Translations under genes and position numbers: made by a program | Origin: Streptomyces sp. SA15 | GTDB lineage: Bacteria; Actinomycetota; Actinomycetes; Streptomycetales; Streptomycetaceae | Direction: 5' to 3' | Length of the DNA stretch: 64,000 nt | NCBI RefSeq assembly: GCF_002291145.1 | Contig: NZ_NTGE01000186.1 | Span: forward strand, 62,001-126,000 | Notes under the pieces: model-generated | Database searches by the model: none | Told to the model about the DNA's origin: nothing | The model's input: the letters and a program-made list of their open reading frames with translations, nothing else | Shown: piece by piece, positions 34,112-42,011 of the stretch | Numbering within the stretch: the first letter of the stretch is position 1 | How the letters are laid out: each line of letters begins with the position of its first letter

Positions 34112-37017
34112 CCACCGCCACCCGCGACCTGGCGGGTCTGACGGCCCGCATCGCCGAGATCGCGCCCGGCCTGCGGGTGGAGACCGGCCCTGGCGGCACG
34201 GGCCCCTACGCCTACGACGCCTCCAACTACCGAGTACTGCCACGCGCCGTGGCTTTCCCGCGCACCGCCGACGACGTGGTCGCGGTGCTGCGGGCCTGCC
34301 GAGAGGTGGGCATCCCGGTCACCGCGCGGGGCGGCGGCACCAGCATGGCCGGCAACGCCGTCGGACTCGGTGTGGTCCTGGACTTCTCCCGGTACATGAA
34401 CCGGATCCTGGACATCGACCCGCAGGCGCGCACCGCGCGCGTCGAGGCCGGCGTGGTCCTCGACGCGCTGTGCGGCGCCGCCGCCCCGCACGGGCTCACC
34501 TTCGGTCCCGACCCGTCCTCGCACAGCCGCTGCACCCTCGGCGGCATGATCGGCAACGACGCGTGCGGCAACCGGTCTGTGCGAGACGGGCGCACCAGCG
34601 GCCACATCGAGGCCCTGGAGATCGTGACGGCCGACGGCGTGCGGGCCGTCGCCGACCACTGCGGGCTGCGTGCCGCCGAGCCGGGCGACGCGGAAGCCGT
34701 GCGGCGCGTCGCCCGGCTCGAGACGGACCTGCGGCGCCTGATCGACGACAACCTGGCGCCGATCCGCACCGAGTTGGGGCGCATCCCCCGCCAGGTCTCC
34801 GGCTTCCAGCTGCACCACCTGCTGCCGGAGAACGGGTTCGACATGGCCCGCGCCCTGGTGGGCACCGAGGGCTCCTGCGCGGTCGTCACCGCAGCGACGG
34901 TCCGCCTGGTGGCGACCGCACAGGCTTCCGCGCTGCTGACCCTCGGCTACGACGACGTCGTCGACGCGGCTGAGGACGTGCCGGAGATCCTGCGCTGGTC
35001 GCCCAGCGCCGTGGAGGGCTTGGACGAGGCGATCGTCGCCACCATGCGCGCCCGCCGCGGCCCGGACTCCGTCACCGGCCTGCCTGAGGGCCGCGCCTGG
35101 CTCTACGTCGAACTCGAAGGCCTCGAAGGCGAGGACGAGGCAGCGGTCACCGCCCGCGCCGCCGAGCTGCTGGACGCACTCAAGGCACAGGGTCGGCTGA
35201 CCGGCGGACGGGTCGTGGAGAGCGCTGCCGAGCGGCGTTCCCTGTGGCGGGTCCGCGAGGACGGGGCCGGGCTCGCCGCCCGCCTCGTGGACGGCGGGGA
35301 GTCCTGGCCCGGTTGGGAGGACGCGGCGGTCGCCCCCGAGAACCTGGCCGCCTACCTGCGCGACTTCCGCAAGCTGCTGGCCACGCACAGGCTGACCGGC
35401 GTGCTGTACGGGCACTTCGGCGCGGGCTGTGTCCACGTGCGGGTCGACTTCGACCTCGGCACGGACACCGGCCGGGCCGCCGCCCGCAGGTTCCTCACCG
35501 AGGCGGCCGCCCTGGTCGTCGAGCACGGCGGCACGCTGTCGGGCGAGCACGGCGACGGACGGGCCCGCAGCGAGCTGCTGGAGGTCATGTACAGCCACCG
35601 GATGATCGGCGCGTTCGCCGCGTTCAAGAAGATCTTCGACCCCGAGGGGCTGCTGAACCCCGGCATCATCGTCGATCCGGCCCTGCTGGACGCCGACCTC
35701 GCGCTGCACACGCCCGACGTGGTGCCCGTCAGCACGTTGTTCAGCTTCCCGCACGACGAGGACGGTTTCGCGGGTGCCGTGCGCCGCTGTGTGGGTGTCG
35801 GCCGCTGCCGCAGCGACGCGGGCGGCGTGATGTGTCCCAGCTACCGGGCCACGGGAGAGGAGAACGACTCCACCCGCGGCCGGGCCCGCATGCTCCAGGA
35901 GATGGTGCGCGGCGAGGCCGTCCAGGACGGCTGGCGCTCGACCGAGGTCAAGGACGCCCTCGATCTGTGCCTGTCCTGCAAGGCGTGCTCCAGCGACTGC
36001 CCGGTCGGCGTCGACATGGCCACGTACAAGGCGGAGTTCCTGCACCACCACTACAAGGGCAGGCTCAGGCCACGCTCCCACTACTCGCTGGGCTGGCTGC
36101 CGCTGACCTCCGCCCTCGCCGGTTACGCCGCCCGCCCGGTCAATCTGCTGCTGCGCGGCCCGATCGGCAGGCTCCTCGCCCGCCTCGGCGGCGTGACGAC
36201 GAAGCGCAGGATCCCGGCCTTCGCCTCCCGGCGCGCCCTACGGAAAACCCTGCGCGCCGCGAGAACCGCTGAGCCGGCGAAGGCCCTGTTCTTCGTCGAC
36301 AGCTTCACCCGCGCCTTCCGCCCCCAGGTGGCGGGTGCCGCGAGCCGCGTCCTCGCCGACGCCGGCATCCCCACCACCGCGCAGGACGGCCTGTGCTGCG
36401 GTCTGACGTGGGTCAGCACCGGCCAGCTGTCCACGGCCCGCAGGATCATGGCCCGCACGGTCGCCCACCTGGACGACGGCGACGACCGGCCGATCATCGT
36501 GGCCGAGCCAAGCTGCGCCGCCGCCCTCAAGCGCGACGTACCCGAACTGCTCGGCACCGAGGCCGCCCAGCGCGTCGCGGACCGCGTCCAGACCTTCACC
36601 GGCGCCCTCACCGACCTCGCCGACGAGGGCTGGACCCCGCCGCCGCTGCCCGGGAACGTCGTGCTGCAGACCCACTGCCACGAGTACGCCACCTTCAAGG
36701 GCCGCCGCGCCGCCGACCTGCTGCGCCGGCTAGGCGTGCGCAAGGTCGACGAGGCCGAGGGCTGCTGCGGACTCGCCGGGAACTTCGGCTTCGAGGCAGA
36801 GCACTACGACACCTCGATGGCCGTCGCCGACCTGGCCCTCAAACCCCGCCTCGACGGCATCGACGAGGCGGCACGAGGCGACTCACGCACCGCCGTCGTG
36901 GCCGACGGCTTCAGCTGTGCCACCCAGATCGACCACCTCGCCGGTGACCGGGACATCCGCGCCCTGCACCTCGCGGAACTCCTCGACCCCGCCAATCAGC
37001 CAGGAGAGACCTCATGA
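34108..37017 (+). CDS. Fused FAD-linked oxidase and Fe-S oxidoreductase (D-2-hydroxyglutarate dehydrogenase-like)
   Basis: 969-residue fusion. Residues about 30-240 form a VAO-type FAD domain (TARGGGTSMAGNAVG, then NDACGNRS), 250-540 a FAD-oxidase C domain (LYGHFGAGCVHVR, LSGEHGDGRARSE, FDPEGLLNPG), about 570-640 a ferredoxin-like 4Fe-4S region (CLSCKACSSDCPVGVD) and 720-960 two CCG domains (LCCGLTW, GCCGLAGNFGFE). This order matches YdiJ-type enzymes that oxidise D-2-hydroxyglutarate or D-lactate-like acids. Coupled by four-base overlaps to the aminotransferase before and the dehydrogenase after. It may oxidise a 2- or 4-hydroxy acid side product of the pathway; this is inference. Confidence 0.88.
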   Translation: MTTATRDLAGLTARIAEIAPGLRVETGPGGTGPYAYDASNYRVLPRAVAFPRTADDVVAVLRACREVGIPVTARGGGTSMAGNAVGLGVVLDFSRYMNRILDIDPQARTARVEAGVVLDALCGAAAPHGLTFGPDPSSHSRCTLGGMIGNDACGNRSVRDGRTSGHIEALEIVTADGVRAVADHCGLRAAEPGDAEAVRRVARLETDLRRLIDDNLAPIRTELGRIPRQVSGFQLHHLLPENGFDMARALVGTEGSCAVVTAATVRLVATAQASALLTLGYDDVVDAAEDVPEILRWSPSAVEGLDEAIVATMRARRGPDSVTGLPEGRAWLYVELEGLEGEDEAAVTARAAELLDALKAQGRLTGGRVVESAAERRSLWRVREDGAGLAARLVDGGESWPGWEDAAVAPENLAAYLRDFRKLLATHRLTGVLYGHFGAGCVHVRVDFDLGTDTGRAAARRFLTEAAALVVEHGGTLSGEHGDGRARSELLEVMYSHRMIGAFAAFKKIFDPEGLLNPGIIVDPALLDADLALHTPDVVPVSTLFSFPHDEDGFAGAVRRCVGVGRCRSDAGGVMCPSYRATGEENDSTRGRARMLQEMVRGEAVQDGWRSTEVKDALDLCLSCKACSSDCPVGVDMATYKAEFLHHHYKGRLRPRSHYSLGWLPLTSALAGYAARPVNLLLRGPIGRLLARLGGVTTKRRIPAFASRRALRKTLRAARTAEPAKALFFVDSFTRAFRPQVAGAASRVLADAGIPTTAQDGLCCGLTWVSTGQLSTARRIMARTVAHLDDGDDRPIIVAEPSCAAALKRDVPELLGTEAAQRVADRVQTFTGALTDLADEGWTPPPLPGNVVLQTHCHEYATFKGRRAADLLRRLGVRKVDEAEGCCGLAGNFGFEAEHYDTSMAVADLALKPRLDGIDEAARGDSRTAVVADGFSCATQIDHLAGDRDIRALHLAELLDPANQPGETS

Positions 37018-38453
37018 CCGACACACCCACGCAGTTGTTCATCGGCGGTGCCTGGGTGGACGCCGCGGACGGCGCCACCATGCCCGTGGACGACCCGGCG
37101 ACCGGCGAGATCCTCTGCCACGTCGCCGACGCGGGCCCGAAGGACGCCCGGCTCGCGGAGGACGCGGCCGTCGAGGCGCAGGAGGAGTGGGCCCGTACGG
37201 CGCCCCGGGCGCGCAGCGAGATCCTGCGCCGCGCGCACGAGATCATCCTGGAGCGCACCGACGAGCTCGCCCACCTCATGACGTCCGAGATGGGCAAGCC
37301 GCTGGCCGAGGCCAGGGGAGAGGTGGCGTACGCGGCGGAGTTCTTCCGCTGGTTCTCCGAGGAGGCCGTGCGCATCGACGGCGGCTACGGCGTCCTGCCC
37401 GACGGCCGCAACCGCATGCTGCTCTCCCGCCGCCCGGTCGGCCCCTGCCTGCTGATCACCCCGTGGAACTTCCCGCTGGCGATGGGCACCCGCAAGATCG
37501 GCCCGGCGATCGCGGCGGGCTGCACGATGATCCTCAAGCCGGCCCCGCAGACACCCCTGTCGAGCCTGGCCCTCGCCGCGATCCTGAAGGAGGCCGGGCT
37601 GCCTGACGGGGTGCTGAACGTCGTCACCACTTCCCGGGCGGGCGAGGTATGTGAACCGCTGCTGCGCGGCGGCCGGATCCGCAAGCTGTCCTTCACCGGC
37701 TCCACGCAGGTCGGACGGCTGCTGCTCGCGCAGTGCGCCGACACGGTCGTACGCACGTCCATGGAGCTGGGCGGCAACGCGCCGTTCATCGTTTTCGAGG
37801 ACGCCGACCTGGACGTGGCCGTGGACGGCGCGATGGTCGCCAAGATGCGCAATATGGGCGAGGCCTGCACGGCCGCGAACCGCTTCTTCGTCCACAGCTC
37901 CGTGGCGGAGGAGTTCGGACGGCGGCTCGCCAAGCGCATGGGCGCGCTCGTCGTGGGTCCGGGCACCCGGGACGGCGTCGATGTCGGCCCGCTGATCGAC
38001 AGGGCCGGACGTGCCAAGGTCGAGGAACTGGTCGCCGACGCGGTGGAGCGCGGCGCTCGAGTGATCGTGGGCGGTCGTACGCCCGAAGGCCCGGGCTGCT
38101 TCTACCCGCCTACCGTGCTCGCCGGCGTGGACCCCGGCAGCCGCCTGATGGACACGGAGATCTTCGGTCCGGTCGCGGCGATCCTCACCTTCGACGACGA
38201 GGACGAGGTCGTCCGCCGTGCGAACGACACCCCTTGGGGCCTGGTCGGGTACGTCTTCACCGAGGGCCTGGACCGTGCCCTGCGCGTCAGTGAGCGCCTG
38301 GAGGTGGGGATGGTCGGCCTCAACACCGGGCTCGTCTCCAACCCGGCCGCCCCCTTCGGCGGCGTCAAGCAGTCCGGGCTCGGCCGGGAAGGCGGCCGGG
38401 TGGGGATCGACGAGTTCCTGGAGTACCAGTACCTCGCGGTGCCCGTGCGATGA
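37014..38453 (+). CDS. gabD: NAD(P)-dependent succinate-semialdehyde dehydrogenase-like
   Basis: 479-residue aldehyde dehydrogenase. Catalytic Glu251 (MELGGNAP) and Cys285 (GEACTAANR) are present, with NAD-binding segments LLITPWNFPL and FTGSTQVGR. It closest resembles the GabD group (PFGGVKQSGLGREGG end). It would oxidise succinate semialdehyde from the aminotransferase to succinate for the TCA cycle. Last gene of a three-gene operon, followed by two terminators. The final 25 bases of the gene and its terminator reappear 1129 bp downstream. Confidence 0.88.
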   Translation: MTDTPTQLFIGGAWVDAADGATMPVDDPATGEILCHVADAGPKDARLAEDAAVEAQEEWARTAPRARSEILRRAHEIILERTDELAHLMTSEMGKPLAEARGEVAYAAEFFRWFSEEAVRIDGGYGVLPDGRNRMLLSRRPVGPCLLITPWNFPLAMGTRKIGPAIAAGCTMILKPAPQTPLSSLALAAILKEAGLPDGVLNVVTTSRAGEVCEPLLRGGRIRKLSFTGSTQVGRLLLAQCADTVVRTSMELGGNAPFIVFEDADLDVAVDGAMVAKMRNMGEACTAANRFFVHSSVAEEFGRRLAKRMGALVVGPGTRDGVDVGPLIDRAGRAKVEELVADAVERGARVIVGGRTPEGPGCFYPPTVLAGVDPGSRLMDTEIFGPVAAILTFDDEDEVVRRANDTPWGLVGYVFTEGLDRALRVSERLEVGMVGLNTGLVSNPAAPFGGVKQSGLGREGGRVGIDEFLEYQYLAVPVR

Positions 38454-38499
38454 GGGCGGTCATGCCCTGACTCCTCCGCGTCGCGCACCGTGACGGGCT

Positions 38500-38537
38500 G
38501 ACCCGTGCCCGGTCTTCCAGGCCACCGGGCACGGGTC
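38500..38537 (+). terminator. First stem-loop after the dehydrogenase gene
   Basis: ACCCGTGCCCGGT and its exact complement form a 13-bp stem (14 with the outer G-C) around a 10-base loop. Confidence 0.8.
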
Positions 38538-38558
38538 GGACGGCCCTCACCTGCCCCG

Positions 38559-38604
38559 CCCGTAACCCGGGAGGCCGTCCTTCGACGGCGTCCCGGGCTA
38601 CGGG
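38559..38604. terminator. Second, longer stem-loop
   Basis: CCCGTAACCCGGGA pairs with TCCCGGGCTACGGG with one mismatch, and the apical GCCGTC/GACGGC pairing with a CTTC loop extends it to about 20 pairs. It separates the converging dehydrogenase and IclR genes. Confidence 0.75.
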
Positions 38605-38646
38605 CGTTGCCGTCCCAGCTGTCGAGCGCGGCGTTCGGTGTCGGCG

Positions 38647-39396
38647 TCAGCCCAGGCGGCGTGCGGTGATCTCCGCCGCGGTGTCGGCGACCAGCCGGCC
38701 CAGTTCAGGCAGCCGGTCCTGGGAGAAGCGGGAGTCGGGCAGGGAGACGGCGACGGCGGCCAGCGGGCTGCCGCGATCGTCCAGGACAGGTGCGGCGATG
38801 GCGCAGACACCGGGCAGGTACTGGTTGCGGTTGACCGCGTAGCCGTCGGTGCGCACGCGGCCCAATTCGGCGCGCAGGCGTGAGGGGTCGGTGGGGGTCG
38901 AGTCGCTGTAACCCTCGAGTCCGCGGGTGACGAGTTCGTCGATGTCGGCCTTCGGCAGATGTGCGAGGACGGCCTGCCCGGTGGCGGTGGCGTGCAGGGG
39001 CGAGGTGTCGCCGATGGTGTGGAAGGTCCGTACGGCGTGGTCGCAGTCGACGCGGTCGACGACGACCATGCACTGGAGGGCGTCGGGTACGCAGAGGTGG
39101 ATGGTCTCGTTGACCGTGTCGCGGAGGCGGACCATGGGTTCGTGGGCGGCGGCGAGGAGGCTGGAGCCCTGGAGGGCGGCGGGGCGTACGGCGAGGACGC
39201 GGGCGCCGATCTCCCAGCGGGTGGTGTCCTTGCGGTTCGCGCGCAGCCAGCCGGCCTCGGCCAGCGTGACCAGGGTGCGCTGCACGGTGGACTTGGGCAG
39301 TCCGAACAGCTTCGTCAGTTCTCCCACGGTGACCGGCTGGTGCTGGGCGACCGCCTCCAGGATGCGCAGCGATCTGGTCACGCTCTTCATTTCCAT
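38647..39396 (-). CDS. IclR-family regulator, copy 1
   Basis: 249-residue IclR regulator. N-terminal winged helix (SVTRSLRILEAVAQHQPVTV then LFGLPKSTVQRTLVTL), then the effector domain from about residue 75 (HEPMVRLRDTVNETIHL, TSPLHATATGQAVLAHLP, YAVNRNQYLPGVCAIAAPV). Residues 1-156 differ from the copy at 41010-41762 by one residue (Cys102 here, Thr there), while the rest is clearly diverged. ATG at 39396. It is divergent from a promoter/operator pair at 39442-39507, now leading into a relic. Confidence 0.93.
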   Translation of the reverse strand: MEMKSVTRSLRILEAVAQHQPVTVGELTKLFGLPKSTVQRTLVTLAEAGWLRANRKDTTRWEIGARVLAVRPAALQGSSLLAAAHEPMVRLRDTVNETIHLCVPDALQCMVVVDRVDCDHAVRTFHTIGDTSPLHATATGQAVLAHLPKADIDELVTRGLEGYSDSTPTDPSRLRAELGRVRTDGYAVNRNQYLPGVCAIAAPVLDDRGSPLAAVAVSLPDSRFSQDRLPELGRLVADTAAEITARRLG

Positions 39397-39441
39397 CCGG
39401 TTTCCCCCTGCTGATCCTCGAAATATCTGACCAACACCCTC

Positions 39442-39470
39442 TTGACTGCCTCTTTGCCGGCTGCCATTCT
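39442..39470 (+). promoter_or_regulatory. Promoter in duplicated unit 1
   Basis: TTGACT, 17 bases, CATTCT. The same boxes with the same spacing occur at 41808-41836, while the 17 spacer bases differ, so the boxes are conserved. It reads rightwards, into the dehydrogenase relic and the class V aminotransferase gene. Confidence 0.6.
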
Positions 39471-39492
39471 CGTGCCGGATATTAGCATAGGG

Positions 39493-39507
39493 TTCCAGAA
39501 TGTGGCA
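39493..39507. promoter_or_regulatory. IclR-type operator in unit 1
   Basis: TTCCAGAATGTGGCA, an imperfect inverted repeat (half-sites TTCCA-/-TGGCA like). Its counterpart at 41859 is TTCCACAATGTGGCA. It lies just downstream of the predicted start site, suiting repression by a road-block. Confidence 0.6.
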
Positions 39508-39540
39508 CGGCTTGCTGTGAGACAGCCTCGCCTTGTCGGG

Positions 39541-39606
39541 GAGTTCCTCGACGCCATGGACCTCGCGGTGCCGGTGCCCTTGCGGCGGTCATGCCCTGAC
39601 CGCGCC
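39541..39606 (+). pseudogene. 3'-end relic of a succinate-semialdehyde dehydrogenase gene
   Basis: The DNA matches 38412-38477 without a gap. It translates EFLDAMDLAVPVP against EFLEYQYLAVPVR at the end of the intact enzyme, and the shared non-coding GGCGGTCATGCCCTGAC follows. Only the last dozen codons remain, and the stop codon is lost by substitution (TGA region reads TTG). It follows promoter/operator unit 1 directly. Confidence 0.75.
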
Positions 39607-39627
39607 GTCTCGCACCGCGCGAGGCCG

Positions 39628-39664
39628 CCCCGTGCCCCGGCCTCCCCCCGGCCGGGGCACGGGG
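39628..39664 (+). terminator. Terminator-like stem upstream of the aminotransferase gene
   Basis: CCCCGTGCCCCGGCC and its exact complement form a 15-bp stem with a 7-base loop, the counterpart of the stem at 38500. It stands between the upstream promoter and the aminotransferase start at 39719, so it is either an old terminator or an attenuator. Confidence 0.7.
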
Positions 39665-39718
39665 CGCGGACCGTCTGCCGCAGCCCTGCCTTACCGCCAA
39701 GACGATGGAGATGCCCTC

Positions 39719-40909
39719 ATGAGCAGCACCGATCTCGCCGGGGACGACTTCTGGGAACGCGTCCGCGCGGCCTACCCGGAGCAGCGGCCCTTGCTGAACC
39801 TGAACAACGCGGCCGTGAGCCCGCCGCCGCTGGTAGTCGAGCAGGCGACGATCGATGCCTACCGGTTGGTCAGTCAGAACCCCGACTCCACCATGTGGCA
39901 GAAGCTCGATGCCGGGCTTCCCGACGTCAAGGCGCAGCTCGCGGAACTGATCGACTGCGAGCCCGACGAGATCGCGCTCAACCGCAACTCCACCGAAGGG
40001 CTCTGCACGGCGATCTTCGGAATACCGCTGTCCGCGGGCGACCGGGTCGTGGTGTCGGCGTGGGACTACCCGAGCGTGCTCGCGGCCTGGCGGCAGCGGC
40101 AGGACCGCGAGGGGATCGAGGTGGTGACGGCCGGCTTCGACCTGATGGACAGCGACGACGACATCGTGGCGGCGTACGCCGCGGCGCTCACCCCGCGTAC
40201 GCGGGTGCTGCAGGTGACCCACATGTACCACTGGACGGGGCGGGTCGTGCCGGCCGAGCGGCTGTGCCGTCTGGCGAGGGAGAACGGCATCCGCACCGTC
40301 GTCGACGGCGCTCAGATCTTCGCGCAGATGCCGGTCAGCTTCCGCGAACTCGGCTGCGACTACTACATCACCAGCCTCCACAAGTGGATGGGCGCGCCGG
40401 TGGGGAACGGCATGCTCGTGGTCAGGCGGGACCGGATCGACGACACCTGGCCGCTGCTGGCTCCCTTCGACCCGCCGCCGCTGCGCATCGACAAGTTCGA
40501 CCACTGGAACCTCGGCACGTACAACTCCGCCCTCCAGGCGGGAATCGCGCCGGCCACGCGGCTCCACAAGGAGATCGGCGTGGAGACAATCCACGCGCGG
40601 CTGCGGGAGCTCACCCGTTACTGGGTGGATCTCGCCCAGGACATCCCCGGATTCCGGCTGCACACCCCGCTGGACACGGAGAACCTGGGTGCCGTCACGC
40701 TGTTCTCGATCGACCACCTGGACAACAGGGCCGTGGAGCGGCAACTGAGGGAGATCTACCGAGTCCACACCAAGTACCGCGAGGTACGGCATCTGAGCGG
40801 GCTTCGTGTGTCACCGGGCATCTACACGCGCAAGGACGAGCTCGACCGCTTCGTCTCGGCGCTCCGAGAAGTGGTCGAGAAGGAATACTCCGAGCGCGGG
40901 CCTCTGTGA
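39719..40909 (+). CDS. Class V aminotransferase (isopenicillin N epimerase-like)
   Basis: 396-residue PLP enzyme of the cysteine desulfurase/isopenicillin-N-epimerase fold. LNLNNAAVSPPP (substrate loop), LNRNSTEGLCTAI (phosphate-binding), RTVVDGAQIFAQMP (PLP Asp) and the Schiff-base Lys222 in SLHKWMGAPVG are visible. No desulfurase-type Cys loop is seen, so it probably acts as a racemase, epimerase or lyase on an amino acid. ATG at 39719 follows GGAG. It sits between the duplicated IclR genes, downstream of IclR-type operator unit 1 and a stem-loop. No signal peptide. Confidence 0.85.
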   Translation: MSSTDLAGDDFWERVRAAYPEQRPLLNLNNAAVSPPPLVVEQATIDAYRLVSQNPDSTMWQKLDAGLPDVKAQLAELIDCEPDEIALNRNSTEGLCTAIFGIPLSAGDRVVVSAWDYPSVLAAWRQRQDREGIEVVTAGFDLMDSDDDIVAAYAAALTPRTRVLQVTHMYHWTGRVVPAERLCRLARENGIRTVVDGAQIFAQMPVSFRELGCDYYITSLHKWMGAPVGNGMLVVRRDRIDDTWPLLAPFDPPPLRIDKFDHWNLGTYNSALQAGIAPATRLHKEIGVETIHARLRELTRYWVDLAQDIPGFRLHTPLDTENLGAVTLFSIDHLDNRAVERQLREIYRVHTKYREVRHLSGLRVSPGIYTRKDELDRFVSALREVVEKEYSERGPL

Positions 40910-41009
40910 CCTCCGGGTCAGCGTCGGACCCACGCCTCCCACGGGTCGCCCCTGCCATGGCGGCGCGGCTGCCCGGCCCGTCCTCGCTGGCCCGGGCAGC
41001 CTCCCCGGC

Positions 41010-41762
41010 TCAGCCGCCCGTGCGGCGCGCGGCGATCTCCGCCGCCGTGTCGGCGACGAGGCGGCCCCACTCGGGCAGCCGGTCCGGGTCGTACCGGGAA
41101 GCCGGCATCGACACGGCCACCGCCGCGAGCGGTGTGCCGTCCTCGTTCAGCACGGCCGCGGCCACCGCGCACACGTCCGGACGGTACTGGTTGACGTTCA
41201 CCGAGTAGCCCTCTGCCCGCACGCGGTCCAGTTCGGCCCGCAGCTGTGCGGGATCGGTCGGCGTGGAGTCGCTGAACCGCTCCAGTCCACGGTCGACGAG
41301 TTCGTCGATGTCGGCCTTCGGCAGATGTGCGAGAACGGCTTGTCCCGTGGCGGTGGCGTGCAGGGGCGAGGTGTCGCCGATGGTGTGGAAGGTCCGTACG
41401 GCGTGGTCGCAGTCGACGCGGTCGACGACGACCATGCACTGCAGGGCGTCGGGCACCGTCAGGTGGATGGTCTCGTTGACCGTGTCGCGGAGGCGGACCA
41501 TGGGTTCGTGGGCGGCGGCGAGGAGGCTGGAGCCCTGGAGGGCGGCGGGGCGTACGGCGAGGACGCGGGCGCCGATCTCCCAGCGGGTGGTGTCCTTGCG
41601 GTTCGCGCGCAGCCAGCCGGCCTCGGCCAGCGTGACCAGCGTGCGCTGCACGGTCGACTTCGGAAGCCCGAAGAGCTTCGTCAACTCCCCGACGGTGACT
41701 GGCTGGTGCTGGGCGACCGCCTCCAGGATGCGCAGCGACCTGGTCACGCTCTTCATTTCCAT
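41010..41762 (-). CDS. IclR-family regulator, copy 2
   Basis: 250-residue paralogue of copy 1, with the same winged helix and first 156 residues except Thr102. The C-terminal ligand-binding part diverges (YSVNVNQYRPDVCAVAAAVL against YAVNRNQYLPGVCAIAAPVL), so both copies should bind the same DNA but may sense different molecules. It is divergent from the large catabolic unit starting at 42012 and is its most likely repressor, through the operator at 41859. ATG at 41762. Confidence 0.93.
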   Translation of the reverse strand: MEMKSVTRSLRILEAVAQHQPVTVGELTKLFGLPKSTVQRTLVTLAEAGWLRANRKDTTRWEIGARVLAVRPAALQGSSLLAAAHEPMVRLRDTVNETIHLTVPDALQCMVVVDRVDCDHAVRTFHTIGDTSPLHATATGQAVLAHLPKADIDELVDRGLERFSDSTPTDPAQLRAELDRVRAEGYSVNVNQYRPDVCAVAAAVLNEDGTPLAAVAVSMPASRYDPDRLPEWGRLVADTAAEIAARRTGG

Positions 41763-41807
41763 CCGGTTTCCCCCTGTTAATCCTCGAAATACCTGGCCGA
41801 CATCCCC

Positions 41808-41836
41808 TTGACTCCCGCAGGAGTGGCTGTCATTCT
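41808..41836 (+). promoter_or_regulatory. Promoter of the large catabolic unit
   Basis: TTGACT, 17 bases, CATTCT, as in unit 1. Transcription should start near 41843 and give a leader of about 170 bases before the first gene at 42012. Confidence 0.6.
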
Positions 41837-41858
41837 CGTGCCAGATCTTAGCACAGCG

Positions 41859-41873
41859 TTCCACAATGTGGCA
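41859..41873. promoter_or_regulatory. IclR-type operator of the large catabolic unit
   Basis: TTCCACAATGTGGCA: half-sites TTCCAC and GTGGCA around AAT, complementary at five of six positions. It lies just downstream of the promoter and 97 bases from the IclR copy 2 start. Confidence 0.65.
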
Positions 41874-42011
41874 TGAACCGAGAGAACGATTCGGATCCCA
41901 CCCCGGTCGGCCACGAGCTCTGGATCTCCGCCGACCCCACGCCACGCGAATCGCACCAGCCTCTTGTGTCGGGGCCCAGCATGCGCACCCGGCGATCGAA
42001 AGGAAAGCCCT

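Larger units (their letters stand above)
38412..39540. repeat. Tandem duplication, unit 1
   Basis: Unit 1 runs from the last codons of the dehydrogenase gene through its terminator, IclR copy 1 and the promoter/operator. The dehydrogenase tail matches the second unit at a constant offset of 1129 bp over at least 38412-38477. The IclR gene and operator match the second unit at a constant offset of 2366 bp; the difference of 1237 bp is about the size of the class V aminotransferase gene. Confidence 0.75.
39541..41880. repeat. Tandem duplication, unit 2, with inserted aminotransferase gene
   Basis: Unit 2 holds the dehydrogenase relic, a terminator-like stem, IclR copy 2 and its promoter/operator. 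The class V aminotransferase gene (39719-40909) lies between the stem and IclR copy 2 and has no equivalent in unit 1. DNA of 41461-41639 appears identical to 39095-39273 by eye (179 bp), suggesting recent exchange between the units. Confidence 0.75.
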
